Positions 57,192 to 64,000 of a stretch of 64,000 nt of DNA are shown here, piece after piece. A model generated the notes under the pieces. The model saw only the letters and a list, made by a program, of their open reading frames with translations. It had not been told where the DNA came from and did not search any database. The stretch comes from Cryobacterium sp. SO1 (lineage in GTDB: Bacteria; Actinomycetota; Actinomycetes; Actinomycetales; Microbacteriaceae): positions 310,001-374,000 of the forward strand of contig NZ_CP067394.1 in NCBI RefSeq assembly GCF_004210215.2. Direction: 5' to 3'. How positions within the stretch are numbered: the first letter of the stretch is position 1; the number at the start of each line of letters is the position of its first letter. The translations under genes and the position numbers were made by a program.

Positions 57192-57304
57192 CGTCTCCGG
57201 TACGAATGCGCGTGCCGCCGGGAATACCTGAACGCGCGGGCGAATGGGCCGGACCAGCCCGAATCGGCCGAGATTTCGCCGAGACCTCGCCGGGAGGGCG
57301 CGGG

Positions 57305-57595
57305 TCAGCGTGCGGCGCGCGCCCGGCGGCGGCGCTTGACGCCACTGACGATGAGCAGGATTCCTACCGTGAGGAAGACGGCGCCGACCAGCGCGATCCC
57401 CAATGCCGCCGGCGCCGTCGTCGTCGCCCCCGGCCGCACCATGGCGAGCAACAGCAGGGACAGGCCGCGCGGCAGCGAGAACAGGCTCAGGAAGCTGAGG
57501 ATGATGCCGAAGATCACCCGGCCGGTGCCGAGGCCGGTAGGCCCCGTCGACGGGGCCGGGGAGAAGGATGGGCTGGTCAGGTGGGGATCAGTCAT
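57305..57595 (-). CDS. Small two-helix membrane protein
   Basis: 96 residues: Ser/Pro/Thr-rich head, hydrophobic segments VIFGIILSFLSLFSLPRGLS and ALGIALVGAVFLTVGILLIV, and a basic C-terminus KRRRRARAAR. Topology would place both ends inside. No family recognised. ATG 57595 is chosen because the frame upstream (to 57661) runs into a palindromic element. Confidence 0.55.
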   Translation of the reverse strand: MTDPHLTSPSFSPAPSTGPTGLGTGRVIFGIILSFLSLFSLPRGLSLLLLAMVRPGATTTAPAALGIALVGAVFLTVGILLIVSGVKRRRRARAAR

Positions 57596-57646
57596 CCGAC
57601 CAGCAGAGGGCTGCGCCGGCGGGGAGACGCCCGCCCGTCGACCCTT

Positions 57647-57739
57647 GCATAACTCCTGCAATTCTTGGGCGCCGATGACGACGGATGCCGCAATCCCGCG
57701 GCAGTCTGCCGAGCGCCCAGGAATCTGCAGGAGTTATGC
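57647..57739. repeat. Dispersed palindrome family B, copy 2
   Basis: GCATAACTCCTGCAATTC (57647-57664) with 57721-57739, one indel; second stem TTGGGCGC/GCGCCCAG. Shares AACTCCTGCAATTC with the copy at 44424-44533. It lies between divergent genes, 38 bases before the flavoprotein start. Confidence 0.7.
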
Positions 57740-57776
57740 TCGCCGTACCGAGGTGGGCGACGAGAGCGGTGCGGGC

Positions 57777-59150
57777 ATGATCAACGGAGACGTCTCCTTC
57801 TGGTGGAACCAGATCGGCTGGCCGGCCCCGCGCCCGCCGCTGCCCGGCCCCACCCGCGCGGACGTCTGCATCGTCGGCGCCGGCTTCACGGGCCTCTGGG
57901 CTGCGTACTACCTCAAGAAGGCCGCCCCAGAGTTGCGCATCGTGATTCTGGAGCAGCGTTTCGCCGGCTACGGCGCCTCGGGCCGGAACGGCGGCTGGCT
58001 CACCAATTCGGTCACCGGCGGCCGTGAGCAGTACCTCCGCAGCCACGGCCGGGACGCGGCCTCGGCCTTTCAGGCTGCCCTGAACGACACCGTCGACGAG
58101 GTGATCCGGGTGGCCGCGCTCGAGGGCATCGACGCCGACATCGTCAAGGGCGGCGAGTTCACCGTGGCGTACAACCGGCCGCAGCAGCACCGGCTCGAGG
58201 CCGCGGTGCGTGCCGAGCAGGCCTGGCCGCACACGGATGTCGAGCTGTTCAGTGCCGCCGACGCCACCGCGCAGATCAACGTGGCCGGCTCGACCGGCGC
58301 GATGTGGCACCCGCACTGTGCGCGCATCCAACCTGCCAAACTCGTGGCCGGACTCACTCGGGCCGTTCTGGCGCTCGGGGTGGAGATCTACGACGACACC
58401 AGGGTCACCGAGATCACCCCGCACGCCGCGCTCACCGCCCGCGGCACCGTGTCGGCCGAGTTCATCGTGCGCGCCACCGAGGGCTTCACCGCGGGCCTGG
58501 CCGGGCTGCACCGGGCCTGGCTGCCGATGAGCTCGTCGCTGATCGTGACCGAACCGCTGGACGCGGCCGTGTGGGCGGGCATCGGCTGGCAGAACCGGGC
58601 CACCCTGGGCGACATGGCGCACGCCTACATGTATGCGCAGCGCACCGCGGATGACCGCATCGCCATCGGCGGTCGCGGGGTGCCGTACCGGTTCGGGTCG
58701 AGAACCGACTCCGACGGGCATACGCCGGCGGGCACGGTCGAGGCGCTCCGCGGCATCCTGCACCGGTTCTTCCCCGGCGCGGTGGATGCCCAGATCGCGC
58801 ACGCGTGGAGCGGCGTGCTGGGCGTGCCCCGCGACTGGGCCGCCACCGTGGGCCTCGACCCGCGGAGCGGCCTGGCCTGGGCCGGCGGGTATGTGGGCAC
58901 CGGGGTGGCCACCACGAACCTGGCCGGCCGCACCCTCACCGACCTGATCCTGGGTCGGGAGAGTGCGCTCACCGTGCTGCCCTGGGTGAACCACCGGGTG
59001 CGCAACTGGGAGCCGGAACCACTGCGCTGGCTGGCCGTGACGGCGCTATACCAGGCCTATACCCGCGCCGACCGGGCCGAACTCGCCCGCCGCACCACCA
59101 GCTCGCCCCTGGCCACCCTCGCCGACAGGGTCTCCGGCCGCGGACACTGA
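57777..59150 (+). CDS. FAD-dependent amine oxidase/dehydrogenase (DadA/PuuB-like)
   Basis: 457 residues of the DAO family. FAD dinucleotide motif VCIVGAGFTGLWAAYYL near residue 30, GYGASGRNGGWLTNSVTGG (typical of gamma-glutamylputrescine oxidases and related amine oxidoreductases), and C-terminal FAD contact WAGGYVGTGVATTNLAGRTL. Probably oxidises an amino acid or polyamine derivative in the cytoplasm. No put/puu genes are nearby. The start at ATG 57777 fits the usual N-terminus (SFWWNQIG). Confidence 0.85.
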   Translation: MINGDVSFWWNQIGWPAPRPPLPGPTRADVCIVGAGFTGLWAAYYLKKAAPELRIVILEQRFAGYGASGRNGGWLTNSVTGGREQYLRSHGRDAASAFQAALNDTVDEVIRVAALEGIDADIVKGGEFTVAYNRPQQHRLEAAVRAEQAWPHTDVELFSAADATAQINVAGSTGAMWHPHCARIQPAKLVAGLTRAVLALGVEIYDDTRVTEITPHAALTARGTVSAEFIVRATEGFTAGLAGLHRAWLPMSSSLIVTEPLDAAVWAGIGWQNRATLGDMAHAYMYAQRTADDRIAIGGRGVPYRFGSRTDSDGHTPAGTVEALRGILHRFFPGAVDAQIAHAWSGVLGVPRDWAATVGLDPRSGLAWAGGYVGTGVATTNLAGRTLTDLILGRESALTVLPWVNHRVRNWEPEPLRWLAVTALYQAYTRADRAELARRTTSSPLATLADRVSGRGH

Positions 59151-59336
59151 ACGCGACGCACGTTTATCGGGAGATAGGCAGATTATTGGGACGCGGTGTG
59201 CAATTCCGTCCCTGTAAAGTCACTTTCTCCTGTTTATCCGGCGCGCCCGAGGCCGGCGGCGATGAGTGCGGGGTTCCGCCCACCACATCCACCGCCCGCT
59301 CTCGATCTCAGGCCCGCCGTGTGGTGTACTCGGGGC

Positions 59337-60119
59337 ATGGGCGTTGACGAGCAAACCGTGACCGAGGCGTACCGGCTGGCAACCGTGGCCGCGGCGTCGG
59401 CTGCGGTGACCGTGCGGGCGGCCGAGCCGCGGGACCTCGCCGGCGTGATCGGGCTCTTCGAACGCACCTGGGGCCTGGGGCGCAGCCCCGACCGCGCGAT
59501 GCTGCTCGCGCTCGACTACGCGGGCAACACCGTGCTGCTGGCCACTCAGAACGGCAAGCCGGTCGGCGCGACGCTCGGTTTCCTGGGCTGGACCGGCGGG
59601 GTGCACCTGCACTCGCACATGGCGGCCGTCGTGCCCTGGCACCGAGGCGGCGGCGTCGGCTACGCCCTCAAGCTCTTCCAGCGGGCACTCTGCCTCGAGC
59701 AGGGCATCACCGAGATGCGCTGGACCTTCGATCCGCTGATCCGCCGCAACGCCCACTTCAACCTGGCCAAGCTCGGTGCGGAGGTGACCGGGTTCCTGCC
59801 GGACTTCTACGGCCGGCTCGACGACGTGGTCTCGGGCAGTGACCGCAGCGACAGATTCGAGGTGCGCTGGAGCCTGACGTCCGCACGGGTGCTGCGGGCG
59901 CTCGCCGGGCAACCGCCCCCGGCCTGGACCGATGTGGCCCGTTGGCCGCTGGACGTGGACTTCGAGCAGCTGCGGGCAGACGATCCGGTGGCCGCCGCCC
60001 GCCGCCGGGAGGAATCCCGGCTGGTCTTTTCCGCGGCACTGGGCCGTGGGCTCCGGCCGGAGCTGACGGCCGGCAACGACTACGCCTTCACCGCCGACCC
60101 TACCGACCGGGTTACGTAG
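59337..60119 (+). CDS. GNAT-superfamily acetyltransferase (COG3375 type)
   Basis: 260 residues. N-terminal GNAT fold with VRAAEPRDLAGVIGLFERTWG and the acetyl-CoA region AVVPWHRGGGVGYALKLFQR; then TEMRWTFDPLIRRNAHFNLAKLG (in part), diagnostic of the large COG3375 class. Substrate unknown. ATG 59337 is supported by TGTACT at the leaderless spacing, while the earlier in-frame ATG at 59196 lies in poorly coding sequence. Confidence 0.8.
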   Translation: MGVDEQTVTEAYRLATVAAASAAVTVRAAEPRDLAGVIGLFERTWGLGRSPDRAMLLALDYAGNTVLLATQNGKPVGATLGFLGWTGGVHLHSHMAAVVPWHRGGGVGYALKLFQRALCLEQGITEMRWTFDPLIRRNAHFNLAKLGAEVTGFLPDFYGRLDDVVSGSDRSDRFEVRWSLTSARVLRALAGQPPPAWTDVARWPLDVDFEQLRADDPVAAARRREESRLVFSAALGRGLRPELTAGNDYAFTADPTDRVT

Positions 60120-60134
60120 CCGGGTGCAGTCGGG

Positions 60135-60725
60135 TTAGTGACCGAGGCCCGAGTTCGCCTCGGGGTCGTGCTGAACCCGGCCGGTGATCCGGCGTTCGAA
60201 CCAGTACAGCAGCTCGGGGCGCAGCCGGTTCAGCTCGGTGAGGGTCATCGGGTCGGGCACCCGCACGACCGGGGCGCCCAGCTCGTCCGCGACGGTCTCC
60301 ATCGCGCCGCGCGAGTAGAACTGGCCGCGCATCCGCACCAGCAGCTGACCGTCGGCGTCGGTCACGAAGAGCTGCGGATGCGTGTCGATCGCGCCGCTCT
60401 GGTACAGCTCGAGGACCACGACGCTGGCGACCTGTTCGGCCGGGAAGCTGTTCACCTGGCCGAAGAAGCCCCGCTCGGAGATGCCGGTTTCGTCCACCCA
60501 GACACAGGTGCGGAGGAACCCGACGATCCCCAGGGTGGCCGCGAGCATCACGATCAGCTGGACGACAAGCACCGGAACCCACTCCCCGAGGGGGATGGTG
60601 AGCCAGTAGAGAACAGCGAAAACGGGCGCGAAGAACGCCAGAATCGATAGCGTCGACTGACGCAGCAAATGGCCGTGCGGTCTCAGCGCCTGCGCACGCA
60701 GAGCAGTGCCCGTGATTCTTGCCAC
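60135..60725 (-). CDS. Conserved membrane protein with PH-like domain
   Basis: 196 residues: two hydrophobic helices (ILAFFAPVFAVLYWLTIPL and VPVLVVQLIVMLAATLGIVG) then a soluble part VDETGISERGFFGQVNSF...VVVLELYQSG, resembling a bacterial PH (bPH2-like) domain. Probably anchored at the membrane with the domain inside. No function known. Convergent with the GNAT gene 15 bases away; GTG start. Confidence 0.6.
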   Translation of the reverse strand: MARITGTALRAQALRPHGHLLRQSTLSILAFFAPVFAVLYWLTIPLGEWVPVLVVQLIVMLAATLGIVGFLRTCVWVDETGISERGFFGQVNSFPAEQVASVVVLELYQSGAIDTHPQLFVTDADGQLLVRMRGQFYSRGAMETVADELGAPVVRVPDPMTLTELNRLRPELLYWFERRITGRVQHDPEANSGLGH

Positions 60726-60853
60726 CCCTGTGTCCCCCTCACCCGGTGTACTACAGAGTATGCCCCATGCTCAGGCACCCCGGTAGACACCTTTCGGGGG
60801 CCATAACGCCCGAAGACATGCCGAGGAAACTCCCGCGTCCGGCCGCTCGGCCT

Positions 60854-60859
60854 TAGAGT
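60854..60859 (+). promoter_or_regulatory. -10 box TAGAGT of leaderless ktrB
   Basis: TANNNT hexamer 12 bases before GTG 60866. Confidence 0.55.
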
Positions 60860-60865
60860 ATCAAA

Positions 60866-62233
60866 GTGAACTCGCGCGCAACGACGAGGCCGGGGCTGGG
60901 CCGGCGGCGATTCCGCCTGCACCCCGCCCAGGCCGTGGCCGCAGGGTTCGCCGTCACCGTCCTGCTCGGTGCAGGACTGCTCTCGCTGCCGATCGCGAAG
61001 GTCGGCCCAGGCGGGGCCACCTTCGCCGAGGCGATCTTCACGGCCACGTCCGCCGTCTGCGTGACCGGGCTCACCGTGGTCGACACAGCCACCTTCTGGA
61101 CCCCGTTCGGACAGGTGGTCATCCTGCTCCTCATCCAGATCGGCGGGTTCGGTGTGATGACCTTCGCGTCGGTGATCGGCCTGGCCGTGGTGCGCCGGTT
61201 GTCGTTGCGCTCCCGTGTCACAGCGGCATCCGAAGTGCGCAGTGTGGGCCTGGAGGACGTCAAGGGCCTCGTGCTCGGTGTCGTCACCATCTCGCTCATC
61301 GTGGAGGGCGTCGTGGCGGTCCTGCTCAGCCTGCGGTTCCTGTTCGGCTACGGCGAGCCGGTCGGGCAGGCCATCTGGCTCGGTGTGTTCCATTCGGTGT
61401 CCTCATTCAACAACGCCGGGTTCGCGCTGTTCAGCGACAACCTGATCGGGTACGCCGTGGATCCGTTCATCTGCCTGCCGATCGCGGCCGCCGTGATCCT
61501 GGGCGGGCTCGGCTTCCCGGTGATCGTGCAGCTGCGCAAGCACCTGCGGTCGCCGCTGCTGTGGAGCATGAACACCCGTATCGTCCTGGCCGGCACCATG
61601 ACCCTGCTGGTGGCCGGCACGGTGTACATCACCGCCGTCGAGTGGTCCAACCCGGCCACGCTGGGGCCGATGGACTGGCCGGCGAAGATCCTCGTCGGCT
61701 TCTTCCAATCAGTGCAGACGCGCACCGCAGGCTTCAACAGCCTCGACATCGGGGCAATGGACTCCGCGAGCCTGCTCGGCATGGATGTGCTGATGTTCAT
61801 CGGCGGCGGGCCGGCCGGTACCGCCGGCGGCATCAAGATCACCACCTTCGCCGTGCTCTACTTCATCCTGGTCGCCGAGGTCCGTGGCGACGGCGTGGTG
61901 AACGTGTTCGGCAAGAGACTGTCCAGGGCCGTGCACCGGCAAGCCATGTCCGTGGTGCTCCTGGCCGTTTTTGTGATCATGGTCTCCACTGCCAGTCTGA
62001 TGGTGCTCACCGACCTCACCCTCGATGTGCTGCTGTTCGAGACGGTGTCCGCGTTCGGCACCGTCGGGCTGTCCACCGGCATCACGGCCGACCTACCGCA
62101 GGCCGGCCAGGTCATCCTGATCCTGCTGATGTTCATCGGCCGGCTCGGACCGATCACCTTCGCCTCCGCCCTCGCCCTGCGCGAGCACCCCGTCGCATAC
62201 GAACTCCCGAAGGAGAGGCCCATCATTGGCTAA
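60866..62233 (+). CDS. ktrB: KtrB/TrkH-type potassium transporter membrane subunit
   Basis: 455 residues, the size of KtrB, with four M1-P-M2 repeats. Each selectivity-filter segment keeps its glycine: TSAVCVTGLTVVD, VSSFNNAGFAL, VQTRTAGFNSLD and VSAFGTVGLSTG. The gating-loop region GGGPAGTAGGIKITTF is in the third repeat. Imports K+ (with Na+ in known KtrAB). Overlaps the regulatory subunit by eight bases. Confidence 0.92.
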   Translation: MNSRATTRPGLGRRRFRLHPAQAVAAGFAVTVLLGAGLLSLPIAKVGPGGATFAEAIFTATSAVCVTGLTVVDTATFWTPFGQVVILLLIQIGGFGVMTFASVIGLAVVRRLSLRSRVTAASEVRSVGLEDVKGLVLGVVTISLIVEGVVAVLLSLRFLFGYGEPVGQAIWLGVFHSVSSFNNAGFALFSDNLIGYAVDPFICLPIAAAVILGGLGFPVIVQLRKHLRSPLLWSMNTRIVLAGTMTLLVAGTVYITAVEWSNPATLGPMDWPAKILVGFFQSVQTRTAGFNSLDIGAMDSASLLGMDVLMFIGGGPAGTAGGIKITTFAVLYFILVAEVRGDGVVNVFGKRLSRAVHRQAMSVVLLAVFVIMVSTASLMVLTDLTLDVLLFETVSAFGTVGLSTGITADLPQAGQVILILLMFIGRLGPITFASALALREHPVAYELPKERPIIG

Positions 62234-62939
62234 ATTCCGGTCATCATCGTTCTCCCTGTTCGGCCAGCGGCAGCCCGCCCGCCTGGCCGAGGAGGACTCC
62301 GTCGTGGTCATCGGCCTGGGACGGTTCGGCAGCGCCCTCGCGCTGGAGCTGATGGAGAGCGGCACCGAGGTGCTCGGTATCGACGACGACGAGGAGATCG
62401 TGCAGGCGCACAACCGGTTGCTCACCCACGTGGTGCGGGCAGACTCCACCAAGGAGGAGACCCTGCGGCAGCTCTCGGTGCCGGAGTTCAGCAGCGTCGT
62501 AGTCGCCATCGGCAGCGACATCCAGGCCAACATCCTCACGGCGTCGCTGCTGATCAAACTGGGGATCCCTAATATCTGGGCCAAGGCGGTGAGCGAACCG
62601 CACGGCGAGATCCTGCGCCAGCTGGGCGTCAAGCACGTGATCTCCCCGGAGAAGGACATGGGCAAACGCGTCGCCCACTTGGTGCGCGGGGTGATGCAGG
62701 ACTACATCGACATCGGCGAGGACTTCGCCCTGGTGAAGACCGCCCCGCCCCAGGAGATCCTGGACAAGCCGCTGAACCTGACCAAGGTGCGCACGGTGCA
62801 CGGGGTCACCGTCACCGCCTATCACCGGGCCGGCCAGGGCTGGAGCTACGCCACCATGGAGACCGTGATCCTCGAGGGCGACATCATCCTGGTGGCCGGC
62901 CAGACCGAACGCGTCGAGTCGTTCAGCCGGCTGCCGTGA
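62226..62939 (+). CDS. ktrA: KtrA/TrkA-type potassium transporter regulatory subunit
   Basis: 237 residues: RCK_N domain with nucleotide loop VVVIGLGRFGSALALEL and acidic IDDDEE at the strand end, then an RCK_C domain (about 155-235). The octameric ring binds ATP/ADP and probably c-di-AMP in the C-domain, gating KtrB. Starts at TTG inside ktrB; a short head (MAKFRSSSFSLFGQRQPARL) precedes the domain. Confidence 0.92.
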   Translation: MAKFRSSSFSLFGQRQPARLAEEDSVVVIGLGRFGSALALELMESGTEVLGIDDDEEIVQAHNRLLTHVVRADSTKEETLRQLSVPEFSSVVVAIGSDIQANILTASLLIKLGIPNIWAKAVSEPHGEILRQLGVKHVISPEKDMGKRVAHLVRGVMQDYIDIGEDFALVKTAPPQEILDKPLNLTKVRTVHGVTVTAYHRAGQGWSYATMETVILEGDIILVAGQTERVESFSRLP

Positions 62940-63172
62940 CGGGTCCGGTCGAGTTCCTCACCGCCACCGCGCCGGGCACCCGGGTCGTGGTGCGCACCCG
63001 CATCGCCGGCGGCTACACGGATGCCCTCGGCTACCTGCGCTCCTGCGACACCACCCACTGCACGGTGGAAACCAAGCGCGGCACGGTGTCGCTCGCGCTC
63101 GCCGAGGTCGTCGCCGCCAAAGAGGTGCCGCCGCCCCCGCCGCCCCGCCCCCGCCGCCACGTCGGCGACTAG
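62936..63172 (+). CDS. Small SH3-like domain protein coupled to ktrA
   Basis: 78 residues; GTG in a GTGA overlap with the ktrA stop. FLTATAPGTRVVVRTRIAGG and YTDALGYLRSCDTTHCTVETKRG resemble the N-terminal SH3-like domain of Rv0428c-type GNAT proteins, here without the acetyltransferase, followed by a Pro/Arg tail. Coupling suggests co-expression with the K+ transporter. Whether the same domain accompanies ktrA elsewhere decides if the link is real. Confidence 0.6.
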   Translation: MTGPVEFLTATAPGTRVVVRTRIAGGYTDALGYLRSCDTTHCTVETKRGTVSLALAEVVAAKEVPPPPPPRPRRHVGD

Positions 63173-63218
63173 CCGCGCCGCGCCTGCCCGCGCCTGCCCG
63201 CGCCACGCCTGCCCGCCG

Positions 63219-63286
63219 CAACTGGTCCCCGTGCGGACTAATGCGCCCGGCGTACCGGGCGCATTAGTCCGCTTCGGCAACAGTTG
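63219..63286. repeat. Dispersed palindrome family A, copy 3
   Basis: Best copy: GCGGACTAATGCGCCCGG (63233-63250) and its perfect 18-bp complement (63255-63272) around CGTA, framed by CAACTG...CAGTTG. Follows the ktrBA operon and may terminate it. Confidence 0.75.
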
Positions 63287-63377
63287 GGAGTGCGGACTCC
63301 CCGTACGCACGATGGCGGGCACAACGGATGCGACCCCTGTCGCGGCCCTGTCGCGGCCCGGTTGCGGCCCGGGCGCG

Positions 63378-63444
63378 ACTACTGGTGCCCGTGCGGACAT
63401 TTGCACCCGGCGTACCGGGACCATTCGTCCGCACGGGTAACAGT
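63378..63444. repeat. Dispersed palindrome family A, copy 4
   Basis: CCCGTGCGGAC (63388-63398) with GTCCGCACGGG (63427-63437), inner CACCCGGCGTACCGGGACC. Same orientation as copy 3, 159 bases away. From 63445 to 63632 I see no gene. Confidence 0.72.
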
Positions 63445-63632
63445 TAGGCGGCGGTGACGCGAGCGCGGCGGGTGACGCGGCTCAGGCTGCCGCGTCTACT
63501 GCCGAACCCCCCGGCCCGCGCGAAAGGCGCAGTTTTTCGCAACAGCCGTGTCGGCAGCCCGCCCACTGGTCGTGTCGCCAAAAAGTCCGCCTTCACGCGG
63601 CGGATGCGGGGGCAGGCGAGTGAGCTGAAACG

Positions 63633-63660
63633 GAAACGCCCACTCGAGAGCGGGCGTTTC
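63633..63660 (-). terminator. Intrinsic terminator at the distal end of the tRNA-derived array
   Basis: GAAACGCCC (63633-63641) and GGGCGTTTC (63652-63660), perfect 9-bp arms, 10-base loop. It abuts the left end of the repeat array. It suggests that a minus-strand transcript starting beyond the window reads through the array and stops here. Confidence 0.65.
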
Positions 63661-63661
63661 A

Positions 63662-64000
63662 CTGGCGGAGAGTGGGGGATTCGGACCCCGCGCGTGGGTT
63701 TTGTGCTTTCACCCAACACGTTTACAACTGGCGGAGAGTGGGGGATTCGGACCCCGCGCGTGGGTTTTGTGCTTTCACCCAACACGTTTACAACTGGCGG
63801 AGAGTGGGGGATTCGGACCCCGCGCGTGGGTTTTGTGCTTTCACCCAACACGTTTACAACTGGCGGAGAGTGGGGGATTCGGACCCCGCGCGTGGGTTTT
63901 GTGCTTTCACCCAACACGTTTACAACTGGCGGAGAGTGGGGGATTCGGACCCCGCGCGTGGGTTTTGTGCTTTCACCCAACACGTTTACAACTGGCGGAG
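63662..64000 (-). repeat. 66-bp tandem repeats copying the 3' part of a tRNA-Ser
   Basis: Five full units begin at 63662, 63728, 63794, 63860 and 63926, and a sixth begins at 63992 and is cut by the window edge; the units look identical. On the minus strand each unit reads CGTGTTGGGTGAAAGCAC, ACCCACGCG (a long variable arm), GGGGTCCGAATCCCCC (T arm) and ACTCTCCGCCA (acceptor strand, discriminator G, encoded CCA). A long variable arm with G73 means tRNA-Ser. The 5' half of the tRNA is absent from every unit, so the full gene should lie just right of 64000. All units are also open in one minus frame (22-residue repeat), which is probably incidental. Confidence 0.8.

Noticed and set aside
63444..63983. 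Protein of 22-residue repeats (LGESTKPTRGVRIPHSPPVV)
   Set aside because: The frame exists only because 66 is divisible by three; the sequence is explained by the tRNA copies and has no RBS.
63662..64000. CRISPR array
   Set aside because: The 66-bp units are contiguous and identical with no spacers, and their sequence is tRNA-derived.
63445..64000. Integrative element bounded by the tRNA-Ser
   Set aside because: No integrase, excisionase or conjugation gene is in the window; the repeats alone do not prove an island, although serial att-site capture remains an alternative explanation for the array.

Overview
The window is high-GC actinobacterial DNA. Gene content (class Ib nrdHIEF, Eis-type acetyltransferase, a 10-methyl fatty acid gene pair, a DUF222/HNH nuclease, L-arabinose and D-xylose catabolism) and promoter style point to a Microbacteriaceae member, perhaps close to Cryobacterium; the genus is an inference. 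A notable share of the genes appear to be leaderless: a TANNNT -10 box starts exactly 12 bases before the ATG or GTG.

Left third (1-26500): the end of a sugar ABC importer operon (binding protein and two permeases), an ABC exporter, convergent DUF305/DUF3105 membrane proteins, and a cystathionine beta-synthase plus gamma-synthase/lyase pair preceded by a cysteine-rich leader peptide. Next is an arabinose locus (LacI-type regulator with palindromic operators, araD, araA, araB reduced to a 40-codon ORF) followed by a ChvE/MmsAB-type sugar importer. Then come a lone AbiEi-like protein, nrdHIEF with a pair of NrdR-like boxes and DnaA-box-like sites, and a tmsA/tmsB-like operon for 10-methyl-branched fatty acids.

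Middle (26500-42700): a small HTH protein, acetolactate decarboxylase, a secreted protein, a Ser/Thr kinase fused to GAF, a universal stress protein, a TetR regulator with an operator, an IS110-type insertion sequence whose left end folds like a bridge RNA, Ohr/MarR, a truncated Hsp20, Acr3/ArsR, an M23 peptidase, a CHY zinc finger, a DsbA-like protein, an Eis acetyltransferase and glycerate kinase.

Right third (42700-64000): xylB and xylA separated and flanked by eroded regulators (LacI tail, ROK tail, frameshifted LacI head) and half of a GH1 beta-glucosidase. Then a dehydrogenase/ROK regulator pair, a Bcr/CflA transporter, PAP2, a saccharopine-dehydrogenase-like protein, an HNH nuclease, a MinD-like remnant, an amine oxidase-like flavoprotein, a GNAT, and a KtrB/KtrA potassium transporter. 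The window ends in an array of 66-bp tandem repeats that copy the 3' part of a tRNA-Ser on the minus strand, with an intrinsic terminator at its far side; the tRNA itself should lie just beyond the right edge.

At least three families of dispersed imperfect palindromes (60-110 bp) occupy intergenic gaps and account for most of the apparently empty DNA.
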